NCBI GenBank assembly: GCA_025149125.1
Contig: CP102272.1
Span: 4,960,001 to 5,024,000, forward strand
Length of the DNA stretch: 64,000 nt
Reading direction: 5' to 3'
Source of the DNA: [Clostridium] asparagiforme DSM 15981
Lineage (GTDB): Bacteria > Bacillota > Clostridia > Lachnospirales > Lachnospiraceae
The translations under genes and the position numbers were made by a program. The notes beneath the pieces are model-generated. The model was not told the origin of the DNA. It did no database searches and was given only the letters and a program-made list of their open reading frames with translations. This document shows positions 7,563 through 16,588 of this stretch, in pieces (the first letter of the stretch is position 1; each line of letters opens with the position of its first letter).

Positions 7563-7679
7563 CCCCCCTAATCACAAACCGCCCGCTTAACAGCATAATA
7601 TAATGGCATAATATAATTGAGGAAACGTACCATTTATCATAAACCTATGATATAATGTATTTATTTTGGAGGTGGCTAT

Positions 7680-8405
7680 ATGCCGGATTGGATTGGACAA
7701 AAACGAAAGAGGCTGCTGCCGGGTTATGCGGTACTTCCGCTGATCTTCGCTGTGGCAGTCAATTTCACAGTGTACGGCGGAGCGCAGCTTCTGGCTCTCG
7801 ATCTGCCGCGGCACGACATCGCCAGCCCCCTGGATAACCGGCTTCCCTTTATCCCCCAGTTTCTGGTTGTATATCTTGGCTGCTATCTGTTCTGGATCGT
7901 CAACTACATCCTCATCGCCCGCCAGGACAAAACCAGGTGTTACCAGTTCTTCACTGCGGACTTTCTCTCCCGGATCGTATGCCTGATCTTTTTCCTGGCA
8001 TTTCCGACCACCAACATCCGGCCGGATGTCTCCGGTCCCGGCTTCTGGAATCATGCCATGCGGATTTTATACGCACTGGACCTGCCGCTGAACCTGTTTC
8101 CGTCGGTTCACTGCCTGGTCAGCTGGTTCTGTTACATCGGAATCCGCCGGAATACCGCTATCCCCCTGTGGTACCGCCGTTGTTCCTGCGTCATGGCCAT
8201 CCTGGTATTCATCTCCACACTAGCGGTCAAACAGCATGTGGTGATCGATATTGTGGGGGCGGTGGTTCTGGCGGAAGCCTGCCTGCGGCTGGGAAGGATA
8301 CCTGTTCTGTACCGAACCTATGGGCGTATTTTCGACGGTATGTACCACCTTTTTACTCTGCGCATCCATCATCAACATCAAAGGAGCCAATGCCATGAAA
8401 CATAA
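7680..8405 (+). CDS. PAP2-superfamily membrane phosphatase/phosphotransferase-like protein
   Basis: 241 residues with about six membrane helices. Two PAP2 motifs are recognisable: PSVH near residue 143 (LFPSVHCLVSWF) and HVVID near residue 185 (AVKQHVVIDIVG), which fit the second and third acid-phosphatase signatures (PSxH and Hx3D). The first basic motif is not clear. PAP2 membrane enzymes remove or transfer phosphate on lipid substrates. The start codon has GGAGG 7 bases upstream. The gene overlaps the phosphatidylserine decarboxylase by 11 bp, so it probably acts in phospholipid metabolism, perhaps as an alcohol phosphotransferase or lipid phosphatase. Confidence 0.75.
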   Translation: MPDWIGQKRKRLLPGYAVLPLIFAVAVNFTVYGGAQLLALDLPRHDIASPLDNRLPFIPQFLVVYLGCYLFWIVNYILIARQDKTRCYQFFTADFLSRIVCLIFFLAFPTTNIRPDVSGPGFWNHAMRILYALDLPLNLFPSVHCLVSWFCYIGIRRNTAIPLWYRRCSCVMAILVFISTLAVKQHVVIDIVGAVVLAEACLRLGRIPVLYRTYGRIFDGMYHLFTLRIHHQHQRSQCHET

Positions 8406-9282
8406 TGCTTCCACAAATGCCGGCCCCCGTGACGGCTTCCAGGACAAACTGCTGCAGCTCATCTACAATCACGCTCTGGGCCGCGCTCTGATCCTCCCGT
8501 TCACCCATCCGGTGATATCCAAAATCGGTGGTTATTGTATGGATTCCTCCCTATCCCGAATTCTGATACCATCCTTTATCCGTACCGCCCACATCGACTT
8601 ATCCCAGTGTGAACTGCCTGCGGGCGGGCGCTACCGTTCCTTTAACGACCTGTTCACCCGCCGGCTGCTGCCCCAAGCCCGTCCCTTTGACCCGGACCCC
8701 CTGACGTTAGCCAGCCCTTGTGACGCCCGGCTCACCGCTTATTCCATCAGCCCCCGGCGGGTATTCCACATCAAGCAGACCGCCTACCGGCTGGAGGATT
8801 TGCTGCGCGATCCCAAGTTGGCGCGCCGGTTCGCCGGGGGCACGGCTTTGGTGTTCAGGCTCTGCGTGGACGATTACCACCGGTACGCCTGGCCGGACGG
8901 CGGCCTGCGGGCCCATTACCGGAAGATCCCCGGCCGCCTTCACACCGTCAATCCCGTGGCAAACGACCATTTCCCCATCTATAAGGAAAACTGCCGTGAG
9001 TACACGGTGGTCCGCTCCCAACATTTCGGCACCTATCTGATGATGGAAGTGGGCGCTCTGATGGTGGGGAAAATTGTGAATCATCACACCGGTTACACAC
9101 GCCTGGACGTGATGCGGGGTCAGGAAAAGGGCTATTTCGCCTTCGGCGGCTCCACCATCGTGCTGCTGTTCATGCCGGGAGCCGTTGAATTGGACGAGCC
9201 CATCCTCCAGGCCTCCGCCCGCGGCGAGGAAACCCGGGTGCGCATGGGACAGCGGATTGGAAGGGCCGCGCGCAGGCAATAA
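8395..9282 (+). CDS. psd: Phosphatidylserine decarboxylase proenzyme
   Basis: 295 residues from the ATG at 8395, which has AAGGAG at 8381-8386. The enzyme converts phosphatidylserine to phosphatidylethanolamine at the membrane. The self-cleavage site GGST (251-254, in YFAFGGSTIVLLF) would give the pyruvoyl group at S253; the GGST form is the one found in many Firmicute and type II enzymes, as opposed to LGST. Other conserved regions are RSFNDLFTRRL (81-91), the DYHRYAWPD region (160-168) and VGALMVGKIVNH (219-230). It is translationally coupled to the PAP2-like gene. A strong terminator follows. A phosphatidylserine synthase is not in the window. Confidence 0.93.
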   Translation: MKHNASTNAGPRDGFQDKLLQLIYNHALGRALILPFTHPVISKIGGYCMDSSLSRILIPSFIRTAHIDLSQCELPAGGRYRSFNDLFTRRLLPQARPFDPDPLTLASPCDARLTAYSISPRRVFHIKQTAYRLEDLLRDPKLARRFAGGTALVFRLCVDDYHRYAWPDGGLRAHYRKIPGRLHTVNPVANDHFPIYKENCREYTVVRSQHFGTYLMMEVGALMVGKIVNHHTGYTRLDVMRGQEKGYFAFGGSTIVLLFMPGAVELDEPILQASARGEETRVRMGQRIGRAARRQ

Positions 9283-9290
9283 AAGTGCGC

Positions 9291-9321
9291 AAACCGGCTG
9301 CATTTTGCGGCCGGTTTTTTT
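9291..9321 (+). terminator. Rho-independent terminator after psd
   Basis: AAACCGGC and GCCGGTTT form an 8-bp stem around an 11-base loop, followed by a run of T (9315-9321). Confidence 0.85.
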
Positions 9322-9345
9322 GTGCCTCCAATCCCCCATTGCATC

Positions 9346-9375
9346 AAAAAAACGGTACAGCTTTCGCCATACCGT
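9346..9375 (-). terminator. Rho-independent terminator after GlyRS
   Basis: On the minus strand ACGGTA ... TACCGT closes a stem whose inner part is GC-GAAA-GC, followed by seven T residues. It lies 16 bp past the glyS stop and faces the psd terminator. Confidence 0.8.
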
Positions 9376-9390
9376 CTCCCGTTTCACATA

Positions 9391-10779
9391 TTAAAACATA
9401 AACTTATCCGCAAAATACGTTCTCAGCTCTGCAATCGGCACGCGCACCTGGTCCATGGTGTCGCGGTCGCGAACGGTTACCGCGTGATCTTCCTCGGAAT
9501 CAAAGTCGTAGGTGATACAGAACGGGGTGCCGATCTCGTCCTGTCTTCTGTAGCGCTTACCGATGTTTCCGCGGTCGTCAAACTCGCAGTTATAATACTT
9601 GGACAGCTCGGCGAACACCTTCTCCGCGCCCTCGTTCAGCTTCTTGGAAAGGGGCAGGATGCCGATCTTCACAGGCGCGATGGCCGGATGGAAGCGCAGC
9701 ACGGTGCGGACGTCGCCCTCGGCCAGCTCCTCCTCGTCGTATGCAGCGCACAGGAAGGCCAGCGTCACGCGGTCCGCGCCCAGGGAGGGTTCGATCACGT
9801 AGGGGATGTATTTCTCCTTGCTCTCGTCGTCAAAGTAGGTCATATCCTGGCCGGACACGTTCTGGTGCTGGGTCAGGTCGTAGTCGGTGCGGTCCGCGAT
9901 GCCCCAGAGCTCGCCCCAGCCGAAGGGGAACAGGAACTCCAGGTCCGTGGTAGCCTTGCTGTAGAAGCACAGCTCCTCCGGGGAATGGTCTCTGGCGCGC
10001 ATCTCGTCCTCCTTGATGCCAAGGGTGCGCAGCCAGTCGATACAGAACTGCTTCCAGTAGGCAAACCACTCCAGGTCCGTGCCGGGCTTACAGAAGAACT
10101 CCAGCTCCATCTGTTCGAACTCTCTGGTACGGAAGGTAAAGTTGCCGGGCGTGATCTCGTTGCGGAAGGATTTACCGATCTGGCCGATGCCGAAGGGCAC
10201 CTTCTTGCGGGAGGTTCTCTGCACGTTCTTGAAGTTGACGAAAATACCCTGAGCGGTCTCGGGGCGCAGGTAAACGGTGTTCTTGGCGTCCTCGGTCACA
10301 CCCTGGAACGTCTTGAACATCAGGTTGAACTGGCGGATATCGGTGAAATCATGGGCGCCGCAGCTGGGGCAGCAAATGTGATTGTCCTCGATGTACTGTT
10401 TCATCTGCTCCTGAGACCAGCCGTCGATGGAGCCCTCCATCTCGATGCCGTGCTCGGCGTTGTAATCCTCGATCAGCTTGTCGGCGCGGAAACGCTCCTT
10501 ACACTGCTTGCAGTCCATCAGCGGATCGGAAAATCCGCCCAGATGGCCGCTGGCAACCCAGGTCTGGGAGTTCATCAGGATGGCGCAGTCCACGCCCACG
10601 TTGTAGGGGCTCTCCATCACGAACTTCTGCCACCACGCCTTTTTCACGTTGTTTTTCAGCTCCACGCCCAGGTTGCCGTAATCCCAGGTGTTGGCAAGGC
10701 CGCCGTAAATCTCGGAACCCGGGTATACAAAACCTCTGTTTTTGGCAAGGGCCACAATCTTTTCCATCGTCTTTTCCAT
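9391..10779 (-). CDS. glyS: Glycyl-tRNA synthetase (homodimeric type)
   Basis: 462 residues, class II aminoacyl-tRNA synthetase that charges tRNA-Gly in the cytoplasm. The start is set at 10779 (MEKTMEKIVALAKNRGFVYP) because AGAGAGG lies 8 bases upstream and the family begins this way. Motif 2 is visible as FRNEITPGNFTFRTREFEQM, and the C-terminal anticodon-binding domain begins near IAPVKIGILPL. It is the single-chain alpha2 enzyme, not the GlyQ/GlyS pair of Bacillus. It is the last gene of the era-recO-lipoprotein-glyS block. No T-box leader is visible in the short upstream gap (10780-10891). Confidence 0.96.
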   Translation of the reverse strand: MEKTMEKIVALAKNRGFVYPGSEIYGGLANTWDYGNLGVELKNNVKKAWWQKFVMESPYNVGVDCAILMNSQTWVASGHLGGFSDPLMDCKQCKERFRADKLIEDYNAEHGIEMEGSIDGWSQEQMKQYIEDNHICCPSCGAHDFTDIRQFNLMFKTFQGVTEDAKNTVYLRPETAQGIFVNFKNVQRTSRKKVPFGIGQIGKSFRNEITPGNFTFRTREFEQMELEFFCKPGTDLEWFAYWKQFCIDWLRTLGIKEDEMRARDHSPEELCFYSKATTDLEFLFPFGWGELWGIADRTDYDLTQHQNVSGQDMTYFDDESKEKYIPYVIEPSLGADRVTLAFLCAAYDEEELAEGDVRTVLRFHPAIAPVKIGILPLSKKLNEGAEKVFAELSKYYNCEFDDRGNIGKRYRRQDEIGTPFCITYDFDSEEDHAVTVRDRDTMDQVRVPIAELRTYFADKFMF

Positions 10780-10891
10780 TGCTTCGTCCTCTCTCTTTCC
10801 TCGCGCCCGTCGGATCAACTCCACCGGCAAAACTGATTCTTCCCGCACTGTGGAAAGTCCCGCACGCCCCGGCGCTCTCTATCCATTCATA

Positions 10892-11569
10892 TTATTTAAA
10901 AATAATGAAACCGCTGCCTTCCTCCGGCGTCTGCACCGTGTATTCGTCCACCAGCGTGCAGCCATCGGACATGTACAGCACCTTTCCCTCGGTTTGGATC
11001 AGGGCCGGTCCCTGGGATGAAACCACCCGCAGCTTGCTCTGGCTGGTGATCTTACCCGCCTCCACAGCGTTTCCCTTGGCGTCCACAAAGGTGCTTCCCA
11101 CCAGATCGCCCGCGGCCAGCCGGTTTTCCACGCTGTCTGTGGCAAGGGCGGCCAGCTGGATCTCCCCGTCCCGGATCTCACCGGCCAGGGCCAGAAGCAT
11201 CTCCGGAGAGCTGTACTCCACGATGGATTTTACCGTCTTGGCTCCGTCCGCTCCCTCCACCTTGCAGGAGACAATGGCCGCGGGGAGTTTTTCTGCGCCT
11301 TCTTTATTATATGCGGCGCTCTCTTTTCCCTGGGCTGCGTTGAATTCGGACAGCCTGCCTTCCATAAAGCTCTTCAGTTCTTCCTCCGAATAGTAGTTCT
11401 GATCGCTATGTTCTACGGAAGCGCTGAGCACGCTGCCGTCCTTCTTGACGAAAATACTGCTCTGATCCGGATCAAATACCGCGCCCTTGTCGCTTCTGGC
11501 GCAGCCCGACGCGGCAAACACGGCCATTACCACCGCTGCCAGCAGCAGATACCTGCTTATCTTTTTCAT
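10892..11569 (-). CDS. Predicted lipoprotein of unknown function
   Basis: 225 residues. The signal sequence MKKISRYLLLAAVVMAVFAA ends in the lipobox ASGC, so the mature protein is anchored by C23 on the outer face of the membrane. The rest is soluble and acidic, with no family I recognise; the region around YYSEEELKSFMEGRLSEFN looks helical. It lies between recO and glyS in the same direction, a position that in related Clostridia is often taken by a small secreted protein, but its role is unknown. Confidence 0.8.
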   Translation of the reverse strand: MKKISRYLLLAAVVMAVFAASGCARSDKGAVFDPDQSSIFVKKDGSVLSASVEHSDQNYYSEEELKSFMEGRLSEFNAAQGKESAAYNKEGAEKLPAAIVSCKVEGADGAKTVKSIVEYSSPEMLLALAGEIRDGEIQLAALATDSVENRLAAGDLVGSTFVDAKGNAVEAGKITSQSKLRVVSSQGPALIQTEGKVLYMSDGCTLVDEYTVQTPEEGSGFIIFK

Positions 11570-11675
11570 ACTCGGTTCCTTCCTTTTGGCACATATGGGA
11601 ATATTATAGCGTCTGACTCTGAATATTTCAAGCCTTATCCGGTAAAACTTCGGTCCTTTTGGTCCTAAGGTGTAT

Positions 11676-12329
11676 CTAGTCCGAAGTCAGAACCTCCAGA
11701 ATCTCCAGGGAACGGCATTCATGGCGCAGGAAACGCCTTCTCCCGCTCTCCACCACGCGCTCAAATTCCCTCAGCACCTCGTCCGTCAGTGCAAAGCGGT
11801 ACAGCGCCTCCACCGGAGACAGTACCACGTACTCCCAGGCATAAGAGCAGGAATCGGAGACTGGGTTGGGAGGTTGTTCCGTGTACTCCCCGTTGATCAC
11901 CATCATTTTCAGCTCGAAAATACGGCGCACCAGCCGGTTGGGGATCGCAGGCTTTAACAGCGCCCGCAGGGACTGGTACAGAAGCTTCAGCTGTTCCGTG
12001 GCGTCCATGTTCTCCTGGGAGTAAAAATCCGCCAGTTCCAGAAAATAGGAGCCGTAGCAGGCGCCCTCCATGTCTGAGGACAGCTCGTCAAAATAGTTGG
12101 CCACTTGGGCGGACTGGAGATTGTAGGCGGTGCGGCCCTCATAGAGCGTAAATTTGCCGAACACAAAGGTCCGGGTGCAGGCCATCAGGGGATTGCCCGG
12201 TCTTCTGGCCCCGTGGGCAAAGGCAGTGATCTTTCCCCTGCCTGTTGTCAGCAGCACCAGACGCCGGTCAAATTCTCCGGAGGGCGCGGACAGCAGCACC
12301 ATGCCGTTCAATGTAACCGCCTCGCGCAT
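11676..12329 (-). CDS. recO: DNA repair protein RecO
   Basis: 217 residues. RecO works with RecF/RecR to load RecA on gapped DNA. The N-terminal OB fold is clear (TLNGMVLLSAPSGEFDRRLV, then GKITAFAHGARRPGNPL). The helical C-terminal half lacks the four-cysteine zinc finger found in many RecO proteins. The ATG at 12329 is preferred to the GTG at 12338 because AGGGGGT lies about 7 bases upstream of it. The gene is downstream of era and upstream of the lipoprotein and glyS. Confidence 0.93.
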   Translation of the reverse strand: MREAVTLNGMVLLSAPSGEFDRRLVLLTTGRGKITAFAHGARRPGNPLMACTRTFVFGKFTLYEGRTAYNLQSAQVANYFDELSSDMEGACYGSYFLELADFYSQENMDATEQLKLLYQSLRALLKPAIPNRLVRRIFELKMMVINGEYTEQPPNPVSDSCSYAWEYVVLSPVEALYRFALTDEVLREFERVVESGRRRFLRHECRSLEILEVLTSD

Positions 12330-12459
12330 CCCTTCCACCCCCTTTCCATGTCCCGGCCTTCCCTGCCATCATATGTTGTATTTTTGCATTTTTTGTTGTA
12401 AAAACAACAAAATCGACGATTTTAGACGCATTTCTCATCAAATCGTATTCCAATTTTTT

Positions 12460-13371
12460 CTAAATTTCTTTTCCGTTATAACCGTAGTTCTTCATGTACA
12501 GTTCACTGTCCCGCCACTCCTTGCGGACCTTCACCCACAGCTGTAAATTCACCTGGGTCTCCATCATGTCCTCGATCTCTTTCCGGGCCTCGATGCCGAT
12601 GCGCTTGAGCATGCTGCCGCCCTTGCCGATGATAATGCCCTTGTGGGACTCCCGTTCGCAGACGATGCTGGCTTCAATGTCCATCATGCCGTTCTTGCGC
12701 TCCTTCATCTGCTCGATCACCACCGCGATTCCATGGGGAATCTCGTCGTCCAGCAGGCGCAGGGCCTTCTCCCGGATCAGCTCCGCCGCGATCTGGCGCA
12801 TAGGCTGGTCCGTCACCGTGTCCTCGTCGTAAAACTGAGGCCCATAGGGAAGATATTTGAAGATCAGCTCGGTTAACAGGTCCGTGTTCCGGTCTTTTAA
12901 GGCGGACAGGGGCACGATCTCCGCAAACTGGCAGACGTCCTTATAGGCGTCGATAAAGGTCAGGATTTCCTCCTGTTTTTTCACGGTGTCGATCTTGTTG
13001 ATCACCAGGATCACCGGGGTTTTCACCTTGTTTAACTGCTCCGCGATATGGCGTTCCCCGGCTCCGATAAAGGTGCTGGGCTCAACCAGCCACAGGATCA
13101 CATCCACCTCGGTCAGCGTGCGCTCGGCCACGGTAACCATGTACTCTCCTAACTTATTCTTCGCCTTGTGGATTCCCGGCGTGTCCAGGAAAATGATCTG
13201 TCCGCGCTCGTCCGTATAGACGGTCTGAATCCGGTTGCGCGTGGTCTGCGGCTTGTCCGAGGTGATAGCGATCTTCTGCCCGATCAGATGGTTCATCAGG
13301 GTCGATTTTCCCACGTTGGGACGGCCGATCAGGGTCACAAAGCCGGATTTCTTCTGTGCATTCTCTTCCAT
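12460..13371 (-). CDS. era: GTPase Era
   Basis: 303 residues. Era is an essential GTPase that binds the 3' end of 16S rRNA during 30S assembly. The P loop is GRPNVGKST (16-24), the switch II region is DTPGIHKAK, and the base-recognition motif is NKID. The C-terminal KH domain contains GIIIGKGGSMLKRIG. Length and motif order are standard. It is the upstream gene of the era-recO-lipoprotein-glyS series; the 130-bp gap to recO contains a TTTTGTTGT/ACAACAAAA inverted repeat without a T tail. Confidence 0.97.
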   Translation of the reverse strand: MEENAQKKSGFVTLIGRPNVGKSTLMNHLIGQKIAITSDKPQTTRNRIQTVYTDERGQIIFLDTPGIHKAKNKLGEYMVTVAERTLTEVDVILWLVEPSTFIGAGERHIAEQLNKVKTPVILVINKIDTVKKQEEILTFIDAYKDVCQFAEIVPLSALKDRNTDLLTELIFKYLPYGPQFYDEDTVTDQPMRQIAAELIREKALRLLDDEIPHGIAVVIEQMKERKNGMMDIEASIVCERESHKGIIIGKGGSMLKRIGIEARKEIEDMMETQVNLQLWVKVRKEWRDSELYMKNYGYNGKEI

Positions 13372-13456
13372 AGTGCTCTCCTTTTTTACGGGCGGCGCGC
13401 CAACAGCGGCGGCCGCCCGTTCTATCTCAAATCTAAGGTTGTGGGGTTGGCCCCGC

Positions 13457-13517
13457 GCGGAGGCCCATTACATTCCGCAATCGCCCTCCGCAAAAGACGC
13501 GGAGGCCCATTACATTC
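13457..13517. repeat. 19-bp direct repeat next to the M16C stop codon
   Basis: GCGGAGGCCCATTACATTC is found at 13457-13475 and again at 13499-13517. The second copy overlaps the stop codon of the M16C protease, so the first looks like a partial duplication of that gene's 3' end into the gap before era. Confidence 0.8.
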
Positions 13518-16470
13518 AATGATACAGATTTTGGATGTTTTTGAACAATGCCTCGTCCTCCCGTATCTTCTGCCCGTTTCCGACCACGCAGAGGGCTCCG
13601 GTGTCCAGGACAGCCTGGATGATTCCGGCGAGGCCGCGGATGTCCTCCTGGGTCACGTCCAGAACTTCTTCCCGCTCCTTCTGGATCATCTCATCCGTCA
13701 CATGGGAGAGATAGGCGGAAACGCTGCGGCTTCCGCGGATGGCGGGCGACATGGGCGCATCGATATCGCTGATGGTTCCGATCACATATTTGGTCATATC
13801 CCGCTCCTCGATGGAGAAATTGCGCAGATATTCGGGAATCCCTTCGTAGACCGCGTTGGTACCTGCCAGGTTGGGGTCGCGGTAGGAGACGAAATATCCC
13901 TCCGTGGAAGCGCCCACGCTGCTCATACAGCCGTAAGCTCCGCCCTTCACCCGCAGGTTGGACCAGAGATACTCATAGTTCATGATCACTTTCAGGACCT
14001 TTAAGGCTCCGGTATAAGCGTAGCCGGAACCGGCAAAGGTTCCGCACCGGGCCACATAGTTGACCTGGGAGGCGGTCATAAAGCCCTCGTTGCGGTTGCC
14101 CGGCTCAAAGGCGAACGGATAGCGCGCCTGCTCCCCCGCGGGCAGACTGGCCTTGAAGGCTCCCAGCTCCCGCCGCAGCACGGCGTAGCCTTCCTGATCC
14201 GCCGTGTAGCCCACCAGCAGATTGTCCGCGGTAAACAGACGGGTGATGGTCTCCTTCAGTTTAGCGATCAATTCCTTGCGGTACCCAGGCTCGCTGCCGT
14301 AGCGTTTCGCAACATCCTCCAGAAAATGATAATATCCAATTCCTCCAACCATCTCATTAAACGCGGAGGTAGGGGAGAAGTAGGAGCTGGCCCGGGAGAC
14401 GGCCGCCGCATGGGCGCTGTCGTCCAGCCTCATTCTGGACCTGGACTTGACCTCGTCCAGAATCTCGCCCAGCCGCTTTTCATTGTCCAGCTTAGAACAG
14501 GTCAGAATCTCCGTCACGGTGTGAAACACAAAATCCAGCTTTTCATAAAGCACCTTGGCGTTTACCACAAAAGCGCCGGTAAACTGTCCCCTATTCTCCA
14601 GATCCACAAAAGAAGTCACGGAAAAATCCAGTCCGCCGCTGTTTAAAAAGATCTCGCTGGACAGATCCCCGTAGGTGTGCTGTTCCGTGTCAACATAACC
14701 CAGCACCGCCTTCAAAAGTCCCACATAGGGCAGATCCTCCACCGGCACCCGGTCCGTGTTGAAAAGGATCTTCAGATATCCGATGCCGGAGGTGAACAGA
14801 TCGGTGTGGAGCACCGTCACCCCGGCTTCCTCCCGCACCGTGTACTGAAGCTTCGTCCCCTGCCGGCTGATATCCTCGCGGCCCAGCATGGGAATCTTTT
14901 CCAAATTCTCCTGGGAGGACGGCTCCTCCTGGTACTCCCGCAGCTCCCTGGTTCCCTGTACCACGGCGTCGATGGCCTCGGGCGTCATGGAAGCCTTCCG
15001 CTCCGCCAGCATGTTGGCCAGCTGTTCGTCCTCCCGCTCCGTCTTGCCCGGCTCCGGCGTCACCAGAATCACGGCCTCGTGGGGATTGTCCAGCAGATAC
15101 TGCCGGATCAGGCCCTCAAAATACCCCTCCTCCACCGCCTGCTTCAGGAAGTCAAAGGTCTCCTGGTACTCCAGGTGCATGAGCGGATCCCCGTCGTACA
15201 GCCAGCTGTCCATGGACCACAGGCCGTACATCAGCCCCTTGGGCGCGGAACCGTAGTCCGCCTCCCGGTAACGGAACTCGTAGTAATTGAGACCGGCTAA
15301 CAGGCTCTTCCGGTCGATGCCCTGATCCGCCAGACGCCGCAGCGTACCCTTGACCGCGATCAGAAACTCCGCCTTCTGCTCCTTGTCGGCGTTCTTGGCG
15401 ATCACGGAGAAATAGGGCTGTAAAATGCCGCTCTCGTAACCGCCCATAATATCCTCGCCCAGTCCCGCGTCGATCAGCGCCTGCTTGAGGGGCGCGGCCG
15501 GGGCTGAGATCAAAGCGTATTCCAGAATCTGGAACGCCACATAGAGCTTGGGATCCAGGTCCGTGCCCACAACCGTGTTGACGGACAGGTAGGTCTTTTT
15601 CTCCGTTCCCTCCTCCGGCGTGACGGAGTAGGTGATCTCCCGCTGCACCGGTTCCGTGAAGGGCTCTTGCAGCGGAATGGAGGAGTCCACCGGGCAATCC
15701 TTCCGGTCGTAGCGGCTCAGGTACTGCTCGTCCAGCCACCGCAGATTTTCCTCCATATCCATGTCGCCGTAGAGGTAGATATAGCTGTTGGCCGGATGGT
15801 AATACGTCTGGTGGAACCGGATAAACTGCTCATAGGTCAGTTCCGGTATAAAGGCGGGATCGCCGCCGGACTCGTTGGCATAGCTGTTGTCAGGGAACAG
15901 AACCGCGCGGGTATAGCGGTCCAGCACGCTCTCCGGCGAGGAGAAGGCGCCCTTCATCTCATTGTAAACCACGCCGTTGATGGTCAGGTCGTCCTCCGGG
16001 GACTCCATCTCATAGTGCCATCCCTCCTGCAGAAAGATCTTGGGCTCCCGGTAAATCCGCGGGTGAAGCACGCCGTCCATATACACGTCCATCAGGTTCC
16101 GGAAATCCTTGTCATTGCAGCTGGCTACCGGATAAACGGTCTTGTCCGGGTAGGTCATGGCGTTCAGGAAGGTGTTCAGAGACCCCTTCACCAGCTCCAC
16201 AAAGGGATCCTTCACCGGAAATTTCTCCGATCCCTCAAGCACGCTGTGCTCCAGGATGTGAGGAAGTCCGGTGCTGTCCTCCGGCGGGGTGCGAAATCCG
16301 ATGCAAAACACCTTGTTGTCGTCGTCGTTGGACATCAGGAAAATCCTGGCGCCGCTTTTCACGTGCTCCAGAATCACTCCCTGGGAATTCATTTCCTCGA
16401 TGTATGTTTCCTTTAATACCCGATACTGGGTAAGATCTTTCAATTTTTCCAGATTGCTGCGATCCGACAT
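13516..16470 (-). CDS. M16C-family zinc metalloprotease (PreP/Cym1-like presequence protease homologue)
   Basis: 984 residues from the ATG at 16470, which follows GGAGAG by about 10 bases; an upstream ATG at 16509 would add 13 residues. The inverted zinc-binding motif HILEH (residues 71-75) is followed by the family blocks LVKGSLNTFLNAMTYPDKT and YPVAS. The length fits the M16C subfamily, which has four related domains that close around the substrate. In bacteria these enzymes degrade short peptides in the cytoplasm or after export; no signal peptide is visible here. The gene is monocistronic by spacing (about 145 bp to era). Confidence 0.93.
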   Translation of the reverse strand: MSDRSNLEKLKDLTQYRVLKETYIEEMNSQGVILEHVKSGARIFLMSNDDDNKVFCIGFRTPPEDSTGLPHILEHSVLEGSEKFPVKDPFVELVKGSLNTFLNAMTYPDKTVYPVASCNDKDFRNLMDVYMDGVLHPRIYREPKIFLQEGWHYEMESPEDDLTINGVVYNEMKGAFSSPESVLDRYTRAVLFPDNSYANESGGDPAFIPELTYEQFIRFHQTYYHPANSYIYLYGDMDMEENLRWLDEQYLSRYDRKDCPVDSSIPLQEPFTEPVQREITYSVTPEEGTEKKTYLSVNTVVGTDLDPKLYVAFQILEYALISAPAAPLKQALIDAGLGEDIMGGYESGILQPYFSVIAKNADKEQKAEFLIAVKGTLRRLADQGIDRKSLLAGLNYYEFRYREADYGSAPKGLMYGLWSMDSWLYDGDPLMHLEYQETFDFLKQAVEEGYFEGLIRQYLLDNPHEAVILVTPEPGKTEREDEQLANMLAERKASMTPEAIDAVVQGTRELREYQEEPSSQENLEKIPMLGREDISRQGTKLQYTVREEAGVTVLHTDLFTSGIGYLKILFNTDRVPVEDLPYVGLLKAVLGYVDTEQHTYGDLSSEIFLNSGGLDFSVTSFVDLENRGQFTGAFVVNAKVLYEKLDFVFHTVTEILTCSKLDNEKRLGEILDEVKSRSRMRLDDSAHAAAVSRASSYFSPTSAFNEMVGGIGYYHFLEDVAKRYGSEPGYRKELIAKLKETITRLFTADNLLVGYTADQEGYAVLRRELGAFKASLPAGEQARYPFAFEPGNRNEGFMTASQVNYVARCGTFAGSGYAYTGALKVLKVIMNYEYLWSNLRVKGGAYGCMSSVGASTEGYFVSYRDPNLAGTNAVYEGIPEYLRNFSIEERDMTKYVIGTISDIDAPMSPAIRGSRSVSAYLSHVTDEMIQKEREEVLDVTQEDIRGLAGIIQAVLDTGALCVVGNGQKIREDEALFKNIQNLYH

Positions 16471-16588
16471 ATCCACAATTCTCTCCATTCTCTTATACTC
16501 TGTCCACAATGCGCGTCTTCTGTATCCACCGGGCTGCGCAGTCCCGCATCCTTATTAATCCAAACTTTTCGAAAAAATATACGCCTGT

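Noticed and set aside
9322..10836. Plus-strand frame of 504 codons opposite GlyRS
   Set aside because: Mirror frame of a highly conserved synthetase gene.
10780..10891. T-box leader upstream of glyS
   Set aside because: The gap is only 112 bp and lacks the T-box consensus and terminator pair.
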